A DNA stretch of 64,000 bases from Gordonia sihwensis NBRC 108236 (GTDB taxonomy: Bacteria > Actinomycetota > Actinomycetes > Mycobacteriales > Mycobacteriaceae), in assembly GCF_000333035.1 (NCBI RefSeq), contig NZ_BANU01000006.1, positions 163,082-227,081 on the forward strand. Direction: 5' to 3'. The first letter of the stretch is position 1, and every line of letters begins with the position of its first letter. Under the pieces are notes generated by a model. The model was given only the letters and a program-made list of their open reading frames with translations, was not told the DNA's origin and made no database searches. The position numbers were made by a program, and so were the translations under genes. Shown one piece after another: positions 58,428 through 64,000 of the stretch.

Positions 58428-59465
58428 ATGACCACGACCGCCGACACCTCGGCTCCGGCAGCCGCGGACACCGCCGACATCCTCGCCGTCGCGCGCGAGC
58501 AGGTCCTGGAGCGCGGTGAGGGACTGAGTCAGGACCAGGTCCTGCGCGTCCTGCAGCTCGACGACGACCGCCTGACCGAACTGTTGCAGCTCGCGCACGA
58601 TGTGCGGCTGCGGTGGTGCGGTCCCGAGGTGGAAGTGGAGGGCATCATCTCGCTCAAGACCGGCGGCTGCCCCGAGGACTGCCACTTCTGCAGTCAGTCG
58701 GGACTGTTCGCCTCTCCGGTCCGCAGCGCCTGGATCGACATCCCGTCGCTCGTGGAGGCGGCCAAGCAGACGGCCAAGACCGGAGCGACGGAGTTCTGCA
58801 TCGTCGCCGCCGTGCGTGGACCGGACAAGCGACTGATGACTCAGGTCGCCGCGGGCATCGAGGCCATCCGCAACGAGGTCGACATCCAGATCGCCTGCAG
58901 CCTGGGCATGCTCACGCAGGAGCAGGTCGACGAGCTCGCAGCGATGGGTGTCCACCGCTACAACCACAATCTGGAGACCGCGCGCAGTCACTTCCCGAAG
59001 GTCGTCACCACGCACACGTGGGAGGAGCGCTGGGGCACCCTGAGGATGGTGCGTGAGGCGGGCATGGAGGTCTGCTGCGGCGGCATCCTCGGCATGGGGG
59101 AGACCCTCGAGCAGCGCGCGGAGTTCGCCGCCGATCTCGCGGCGCTCGAGCCCGACGAGGTGCCGCTGAACTTCCTGAACCCGCGTCCGGGCACGCCCTT
59201 CGGCGACCTGGACGTACTGCCGGCCTCGGAGGCGCTGAAGTCGGTGGCCGCGTTCCGGCTCGCGCTGCCCCGCACCATCCTGCGGTTCGCGGGCGGCCGC
59301 GAGATCACCCTCGGCGATCTCGGAGCCAAGCAGGGCATCCTCGGCGGCATCAACGCCGTCATCGTGGGCAACTACCTGACCACTCTCGGCCGGCCCGCGG
59401 AGGACGATCTCGATCTGCTCGACGACCTGAGCATGCCCATCAAAGCCCTCAATGACACGCTGTGA
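58428..59465 (+). CDS. bioB: biotin synthase
   Basis: A 345-residue radical SAM enzyme inserting sulfur into dethiobiotin. The 4Fe-4S motif CxxxCxxC appears as CPEDCHFC; further conserved blocks are [32 protein letters not shown] and [14 protein letters not shown] 58428 has GAAGGAGA upstream. The adjacent gene encodes its auxiliary protein BsaP. No BioQ-type palindrome was seen directly upstream. Confidence 0.97.
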   Translation: MTTTADTSAPAAADTADILAVAREQVLERGEGLSQDQVLRVLQLDDDRLTELLQLAHDVRLRWCGPEVEVEGIISLKTGGCPEDCHFCSQSGLFASPVRSAWIDIPSLVEAAKQTAKTGATEFCIVAAVRGPDKRLMTQVAAGIEAIRNEVDIQIACSLGMLTQEQVDELAAMGVHRYNHNLETARSHFPKVVTTHTWEERWGTLRMVREAGMEVCCGGILGMGETLEQRAEFAADLAALEPDEVPLNFLNPRPGTPFGDLDVLPASEALKSVAAFRLALPRTILRFAGGREITLGDLGAKQGILGGINAVIVGNYLTTLGRPAEDDLDLLDDLSMPIKALNDTL

Positions 59466-59533
59466 CCCGCGCCGGTAGCCTCGAAGGTCGTGGCCCGTCC
59501 GCCGCGGCTATCAGATTCCAGGAGGCGTCGACC

Positions 59534-59773
59534 ATGACGAGCGTGATCCCCGGTCCGCTGCAGCAGCCGCTGCGCTTCGGCGTGTACACCGGCATCGAGC
59601 TCGAACTCCAGGCTGCGGACGAGGTTCCCACTGCGGCGCGACTCGGCCTGGAGCCGCCGCGCTTCTGCGGCCAGTGCGGCCGCCGGATGGTGGTGCAGGT
59701 GCGGCCGGACGGTTGGGATGCACGGTGCTCCAGGCACGGAACGGTCGACTCGTCGGAGCTGGGACAGCGATGA
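59534..59773 (+). CDS. bsaP: biotin synthase auxiliary protein BsaP
   Basis: A 79-residue protein equivalent to Rv1590. It has a cysteine motif [26 protein letters not shown] suited to metal or Fe-S binding, after a segment with [14 protein letters not shown]. In mycobacteria BsaP is reported as required by BioB, proposed to deliver or protect its sulfur-donating cluster. ATG 59534 has AGGAGG upstream, preferred over ATG 59462. The stop overlaps the next gene by 4 bases. Confidence 0.85.
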   Translation: MTSVIPGPLQQPLRFGVYTGIELELQAADEVPTAARLGLEPPRFCGQCGRRMVVQVRPDGWDARCSRHGTVDSSELGQR

Positions 59774-60396
59774 ACGCGCGCCGGGTGGTCGCGGTCGTAC
59801 TCGCGCTGTTCGCCGCGGCGGTGGCGGTCGGAGGACTGTGGGTGCTGTTGGCTCCCGCACCCGATGTCGTCGTCGAACACGGCGGGCAGATGCGTTTCGC
59901 GACCGAGGCCGACCCGGCGAAGCTCTTCGACGGGGTGGCGATCTTCTCCTTCCTCTGCCTCGGACTGGGCGTGCTGATCGGACTCGCCACCTGGTTCGGG
60001 CTGCGCACGTCGAGGGGTGTCGGCGGATTCGCGTTCGTGGTGCTGATGTCCATCGCCACGTCGGCGCTCGCGCTGAACCTGGCCGACCGCTTCGGCCGGA
60101 TGTCGCACGGCGAGATCGAGCGGTCCGTACCGGGCTCCTACTCCGGGACGGTGAACCTCTGGCTCGACGGCGACGTCGGTCCGGCCTGGGTGCTGCTGCT
60201 GTGTGCGCCGACGGCCGGCGCGCTGGTCTATCTCGTGTGCGTTCTCTCGAGCGCGCACGCAGATCTCGGCGTGGGCGATCTGCCTGCGGACGAGTTCGGT
60301 GAGATGCGCGAGCCGTTGCCGGTCGGTGCGGTCGGAGCATCCGACGGCGGCGAGGTCGTGCCGCCCTCGCAACCGGGAGACCCGAGCGGACGCTGA
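59770..60396 (+). CDS. DUF2567 membrane protein (Rv1591-like)
   Basis: A 208-residue protein with four membrane helices ([83 protein letters not shown]). Between helices 1 and 2 lies the segment [22 protein letters not shown]. Always close to bioB-bsaP in relatives, but its role in biotin metabolism is unproven. ATG 59770 overlaps bsaP by 4 bases. Confidence 0.85.
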   Translation: MNARRVVAVVLALFAAAVAVGGLWVLLAPAPDVVVEHGGQMRFATEADPAKLFDGVAIFSFLCLGLGVLIGLATWFGLRTSRGVGGFAFVVLMSIATSALALNLADRFGRMSHGEIERSVPGSYSGTVNLWLDGDVGPAWVLLLCAPTAGALVYLVCVLSSAHADLGVGDLPADEFGEMREPLPVGAVGASDGGEVVPPSQPGDPSGR

Positions 60397-60422
60397 GGCG
60401 GGACGTGGGGAAGTGCGGGCCG

Positions 60423-61103
60423 TCACATGGGTGGGCGCAGCGCGGCGAATTCGTCGGTCACCCTGATCCGAGCGTCCGCGAACTCATACAGCGCGGGCGG
60501 ACGGCCACCCGTCCGGCCGGTGCGGCCGACGGTTCCCGTCGCCACGACCACTCCGCGGCGTGAGAGGACCCGCAGCAGATTCGTCGAGTCGACCGGGTAG
60601 CCCAGCGCCGCTCCATAGATCTCGGAGAGTTCGGACATCGGGAACTGGCTCGGCGCCAGAGCGAACGCGATGTTGGTGTACGAGAGCTTGCCCGCCAGAC
60701 GATGCCGTGCGAGGTCGATGACGTCGCGGTGGTCGTAGGCCAGTTCCGGCAACTCGTCGACGGCGAACCATGCGGCATCGGCGACGGTCTCGGCGGGGAT
60801 ATCGCTCGGCACCAGCGCCAGGAAAGTCGATGCGACGGTTCGCTGTTCGGGCACGCGGTCCGGGTCGGAGAACACCGACAGCTGTTCGAGGTGGGCCACC
60901 CGAGTGAGCCCGGCGCGGGCACCGAGCCATCTCAGCGCGGCCGCCCCCAGCGTCTCGCGCTCAACGATCGGTCCGCCGGGCAACGCCCATCCGGCCTGCT
61001 CGCACCGATGCAGCAGCACATGCAGCGCCGGGACGTCGACGTCGGTTTCGCGCACCTGGAAGACAGCGGTGAGCACCTCGACGCGCACGGTGGTTTCGGC
61101 CAT
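60423..61103 (-). CDS. nrtR: NrtR-type transcriptional repressor of NAD synthesis
   Basis: A 226-residue protein with an N-terminal Nudix domain and a C-terminal winged helix. The Nudix box is degenerate: Gly, the first Glu and Arg remain, but the metal-binding Glu residues of REUxEE are Trp, Ala and Arg, so it should sense rather than hydrolyse ADP-ribose-type ligands. The C-terminal part has LSYTNIAFALAPSQFPMSEL, LRVLSRRGVVVATG and TGGRPPALYEF, typical of NrtR/NdnR. It lies near nadA-nadC, which carry a palindromic site. Equivalent of Rv1593c. Confidence 0.88.
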   Translation of the reverse strand: MAETTVRVEVLTAVFQVRETDVDVPALHVLLHRCEQAGWALPGGPIVERETLGAAALRWLGARAGLTRVAHLEQLSVFSDPDRVPEQRTVASTFLALVPSDIPAETVADAAWFAVDELPELAYDHRDVIDLARHRLAGKLSYTNIAFALAPSQFPMSELSEIYGAALGYPVDSTNLLRVLSRRGVVVATGTVGRTGRTGGRPPALYEFADARIRVTDEFAALRPPM

Positions 61104-61157
61104 GCGATCCAGATTAGGAGACGGTCGTTCCGCTGCGCATTCGGTCCCGGTGGACGG

Positions 61158-61625
61158 TCACGGGTGAGTGACCCAGGTGCTCCCGCCGCACATGATGAAC
61201 AGTCCCGACGGATCCCGCGACACCCGATCGACGCTGCTGTCGCAGGGATCGCCGACATTGTGGACGCTTCCGTCGTCGTCTCCGTGCTGGAGCCAGTGCG
61301 GCGTCGGCCTACCGGAGTAGCCGCAGACCAGACTGCGGCCGGAGGCGTCTGTCTGGAAAGTGCGTACTTCCGAGTCCGAACACTCCGAACCCTCGACGAC
61401 CGGCGGTGCCTCCTCCGTGACCGGCTCCTCGACAGCCGGCGGGTCGGGTCTCTCGGTCTGGGACGGCGGGGATTGCGTGACCGACACGGTGACGGTCGCC
61501 GGCGGAGCTGCGGCGTCGTTCGATCGCTGAGGGTCCATCAGGACGATCGTGACCGCGACCGCGACAGCCACCGCCAATAGAACCGCAACGGCCACGAGTA
61601 TCCGCGTCACATGTCGTGTCGCCAT
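61158..61625 (-). CDS. small anchored exported protein with four cysteines
   Basis: A 155-residue protein: basic N-terminus, one very hydrophobic helix ([22 protein letters not shown]), a Thr/Pro/Glu-rich linker, and a compact C-terminal domain with four Cys ([27 protein letters not shown]) probably in two disulfides. Its end, [16 protein letters not shown], suggests a small secreted domain. Family not recognised. It is divergent from nadA and upstream of nrtR on the same strand. Confidence 0.75.
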   Translation of the reverse strand: MATRHVTRILVAVAVLLAVAVAVAVTIVLMDPQRSNDAAAPPATVTVSVTQSPPSQTERPDPPAVEEPVTEEAPPVVEGSECSDSEVRTFQTDASGRSLVCGYSGRPTPHWLQHGDDDGSVHNVGDPCDSSVDRVSRDPSGLFIMCGGSTWVTHP

Positions 61626-61766
61626 CGATGCAGTCACCTCTTCGGCCTCGTCCCACGTGAATGGAAGCACCGTAGCCCACTGCACCGGCAGGCCTTGGCG
61701 TTCCCGCTGACAGCGCGCCCGAACGCTGTCACGACCGGGCGGGAATGCGTCGTCGATCACAGGTGT

Positions 61767-61803
61767 TACGATGACGAGGTGTTTTCGATCTATGGTCGAA
61801 AAC
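61767..61803. promoter_or_regulatory. nadA promoter -10 and palindromic NrtR-type operator
   Basis: GTTTTCGA (61781-61788) and TCGAAAAC (61796-61803) form a perfect 8-bp inverted repeat with a 7-base spacer. TACGAT at 61767-61772 is a plausible -10, placing the palindrome over the transcription start. It lies 51 bases before nadA. NrtR/NdnR sites in actinobacteria are AT-rich palindromes of this kind. Confidence 0.75.
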
Positions 61804-61853
61804 CTCTGGCGCACAGCCCGCGCTCGAGACCACGCGATGGGAGAGCAGTCGTC

Positions 61854-62909
61854 ATGACTACTGGAACCGTGATCACCCGGACCGAGACCGAACTCGGCAT
61901 GCCCGACCCCCGCCACGGTATTCCGCCCGCCTACGGCGGCGTGGAGCCGACGGCCGAGTGGGCCGAGGAGATCAAGCGGCTGGCGAAGGCGCGCAACGCC
62001 TCGATCCTGGCTCACAATTACCAGCTGCCCGCGATTCAGGACATCGCCGACCATGTCGGCGATTCGCTCGCACTGTCGAGGATCGCCGCGGAGACCGATG
62101 CGGACGAGATCATCTTCTGCGGTGTGCACTTCATGGCCGAGACCGCCAAGATCCTGAGTCCAGAGAAGCGGGTACTGATCCCGGACGAGCGAGCGGGCTG
62201 CTCGCTCGCCGATTCGATCACCGCGGACGACCTGCGTGCTTGGAAGGCTGAGTTCCCGGACGCGGTCGTCGTCTCGTACGTCAACACCACCGCTGAGGTG
62301 AAGGGACTGACGGACATCTGCTGCACCTCGTCGAACGCGGTGGACGTGGTCGCGTCGATCGATCCGGACAAGGACGTGCTGTTCCTGCCGGACCAGTTCC
62401 TCGGTGCCCACGTGAAGCGTGAGACGGGGCGCGACAACATTCACATCTGGGCGGGCGAGTGCCACGTGCACGCCGGCATCAACGGCGATGAACTCACCGA
62501 ACAGACCGAGAGTCACCCCGGCGCCGACCTGTTCATTCATCCCGAGTGCGGGTGCGCCACGTCGGCGCTCTATCTGTCGGGCGAGGGCGTCGTGCCGCAG
62601 GAGCGCGTCAAGATCCTCTCCACCGGCGGCATGATCGACGCCGCGCGAGCCACTCACGCCAAGCAGGTGCTGGTGGCGACCGAGGTCGGCATGCTGCACC
62701 AGCTGCGTCGTGCGGCGCCGGAGATCGACTTCCAGCCGGTCAACGATCGTGCAGCCTGCCCGTACATGAAGATGATCACCCCGGCGGCGCTGCTGCGATG
62801 CCTCACCGAGGGCAAGGACGAAGTCCACGTCGCTCCGGATGTGGCCGCCCGTGCACGGCGCTCGGTGGAGAGGATGATCGCGATCGGCAATCCCGGTAGC
62901 GGAGAATAG
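61854..62909 (+). CDS. nadA: quinolinate synthase
   Basis: A 351-residue 4Fe-4S enzyme condensing iminoaspartate with dihydroxyacetone phosphate. Conserved parts: [61 protein letters not shown] and ACPYMKMIT, containing the cluster cysteines. ATG 61854 follows GGGAGAGCAG. nadC starts 5 bases after its stop. There is no nadB to supply iminoaspartate. Confidence 0.96.
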   Translation: MTTGTVITRTETELGMPDPRHGIPPAYGGVEPTAEWAEEIKRLAKARNASILAHNYQLPAIQDIADHVGDSLALSRIAAETDADEIIFCGVHFMAETAKILSPEKRVLIPDERAGCSLADSITADDLRAWKAEFPDAVVVSYVNTTAEVKGLTDICCTSSNAVDVVASIDPDKDVLFLPDQFLGAHVKRETGRDNIHIWAGECHVHAGINGDELTEQTESHPGADLFIHPECGCATSALYLSGEGVVPQERVKILSTGGMIDAARATHAKQVLVATEVGMLHQLRRAAPEIDFQPVNDRAACPYMKMITPAALLRCLTEGKDEVHVAPDVAARARRSVERMIAIGNPGSGE

Positions 62910-62914
62910 GCGGA

Positions 62915-63805
62915 GTGAACTCCTTCATCGGTCAGCAACAGGCAACCGGCGATCTGGATCTCGTCGTCGACGAGGAACTCATCGCTCTGATCCGCACGGC
63001 ACTCCTGGAGGATCTTCGATACGGTCCCGACATCACCACGCTGGCGACCGTGCCACCGGAGACGGTCGCGGACGCGAAGATCGTCTCCCGCCAGCCCGGC
63101 GTGCTCGCCGGCCTGCCGGTGGTCCGGGCCGTGTTCGACGAGGTGATCGGGAGCGATAACTACGTAGTCACCGAGCAACTCGACGATGGCTCGCGCGTCG
63201 AACCCGGGTCGGTCGCTCTCGCGCTGCGTGCCCCGGCGACCTCGTTGTTGACCGCGGAGCGTACCGCCCTCAACCTGCTGTGCCATCTGTCCGGTATCGC
63301 CACGGCGACGGCTGCGTGGGTCGACGCCGTGGACGGCACGCGTGCACAGATCCGGGATTCGCGGAAGACGCTGCCCGGTATGCGCGCGCTGCAGAAGTAT
63401 GCGGTCCGGGCGGGCGGCGGAGTGAACCATCGGATGGGTCTCGGTGATGCCGCGCTCATCAAAGACAATCACGTGGTCGCCGCGGGCGGTGTCGCGCAGG
63501 CGCTCGAAGCGGTCCGCGCTGCGGCGCCGGATGTTCCGGTGGAGGTGGAGGTCGATTCGCTGGAGCAGCTCGACGAGGTCCTCGAGCTCGCGCCCCAGCT
63601 GGTTCTGCTCGACAACTTCGAGCCGTGGCAGACGCAGATGGCGGTGCAGCGCCGAGACACGCGGTCGCCCGAGACGAAGCTCGAATCATCAGGCGGACTG
63701 GCACTGGACTCGGCGATGGACTACGCGAGGACCGGTGTGGACTACCTCGCCGTCGGGGCATTGACCCACTCGGTCACGGTCCTCGACTTCGGCTTGGACA
63801 TGTGA
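62915..63805 (+). CDS. nadC: nicotinate-nucleotide pyrophosphorylase (quinolinate phosphoribosyltransferase)
   Basis: A 296-residue type II PRTase making nicotinate mononucleotide from quinolinate. Visible: EDLRYGPDITT, RDSRKTLPGMRALQKYAVRAGGGVNHRMGLGDAALIKDNH, and LVLLDNFEPWQ with SSGGLALDSAMDYARTGVDYLAVGALTHS. Starts at GTG 62915. In M. tuberculosis nadB lies between nadA and nadC; here they are adjacent. Confidence 0.97.
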   Translation: MNSFIGQQQATGDLDLVVDEELIALIRTALLEDLRYGPDITTLATVPPETVADAKIVSRQPGVLAGLPVVRAVFDEVIGSDNYVVTEQLDDGSRVEPGSVALALRAPATSLLTAERTALNLLCHLSGIATATAAWVDAVDGTRAQIRDSRKTLPGMRALQKYAVRAGGGVNHRMGLGDAALIKDNHVVAAGGVAQALEAVRAAAPDVPVEVEVDSLEQLDEVLELAPQLVLLDNFEPWQTQMAVQRRDTRSPETKLESSGGLALDSAMDYARTGVDYLAVGALTHSVTVLDFGLDM

Positions 63806-63849
63806 CCGACGGTGTTCGCGCACTCCTGTGCCCGGCCGGGTGTGTCCGG

Positions 63850-64000
63850 TCAGGCGGCCAGGAGTGTGTCGAGGTAGTTCTCGATCCGGGATTCGCTGGG
63901 TTCGGGCGGCGGTTGGGGTTGGTGGTCCGGTAGGAGTTCGGCGTGGTGGATCTGGTTGATCCGCCATCCGGGCGGTCTTGTCCCGCCGCGGCTGGTGTTG
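63850..64000 (-). CDS. C-terminal end of an HNH endonuclease / DUF222 (13E12 repeat) protein, cut by the window edge
   Basis: On the minus strand a frame runs from the window edge to a stop at 63850-63852. It ends PGWRINQIHHAELL, a Pro/Gln-rich stretch, then RIENYLDTLLAA. The WRINQIHH pattern is like the tail of 13E12-repeat HNH proteins, which are multicopy in Gordonia, Rhodococcus and mycobacteria. Only about 50 residues are visible, so the identity is tentative. Convergent with nadC. Confidence 0.5.
   Translation of the reverse strand, partial: NTSRGGTRPPGWRINQIHHAELLPDHQPQPPPEPSESRIENYLDTLLAA

Noticed and set aside
1..64000. Prophage, insertion sequence, CRISPR or defence island
   Set aside because: No integrase, transposase, Cas, toxin-antitoxin or repeat-spacer structure seen; gene content is core metabolism and envelope.

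Overview
The window is high-GC, gene-dense DNA from a mycolate-producing actinobacterium (order Mycobacteriales). Gene order matches Mycobacterium tuberculosis in long blocks: metF-lppM-GNAT, DUF3040-mraZ-rsmH through the division and cell wall (dcw) cluster to wag31, ileS-dinB-ansA-lspA-rluD-dnaE-ilvA, treY, bioA-F-D-B-bsaP, nrtR and nadA-nadC. Many GTG starts, abundant 4-bp ATGA/GTGA overlaps, an actinobacterial translational T-box and a 13E12-type HNH gene end fit a Gordonia-like genus. The genus is inference; no database was searched.

Layout. 1-3.9 kb: metF end, lppM, an acetyltransferase, a HEPN-domain protein, DUF3040 and a strong intrinsic terminator. 4-24.7 kb: the dcw cluster, controlled by a candidate MraZ operator array (TGGGN-N5 repeats): mraZ, a possible mraW RNA, rsmH, ftsL-like, ftsI, murE fused to a murF remnant, mraY, murD, ftsW, murG, murC, ftsQ, ftsZ, pgeF, yggS, sepF, yggT, wag31. 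24.8-39 kb: T-box-controlled ileS, dinB, ansA, lipoproteins, lspA-rluD, dnaE. 39-40.4 kb: ilvA. 40.5-49.8 kb: a complete mce operon (yrbE-A/B, mceA-F, one Mam protein), where M. tuberculosis carries treZ. 49.8-54.4 kb: orphan treY and a membrane acyltransferase. 54.5-60.4 kb: a TetR gene (probable bioQ), three phased operators and the biotin genes. 60.4-63.8 kb: nrtR, a small secreted protein, a palindromic operator and nadA-nadC without nadB. The right edge holds the end of an HNH/DUF222 gene.

How the genes work together. MraZ probably represses the dcw operon, whose products make lipid II (MurE, MraY, MurD, MurG, MurC), polymerise septal peptidoglycan (FtsW/FtsI) and build the ring (FtsZ, SepF, FtsQ, FtsL-like), with Wag31 directing polar growth. 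TetR/BioQ and NrtR are local feedback repressors of biotin and NAD synthesis. The mce operon encodes an envelope lipid importer.

The most striking observation is that murF is missing from the dcw cluster as a complete gene. MurE ends in an in-frame MurF-like C-terminal domain whose signature motifs have decayed. No CRISPR array, insertion sequence, prophage, rRNA or tRNA gene was seen.
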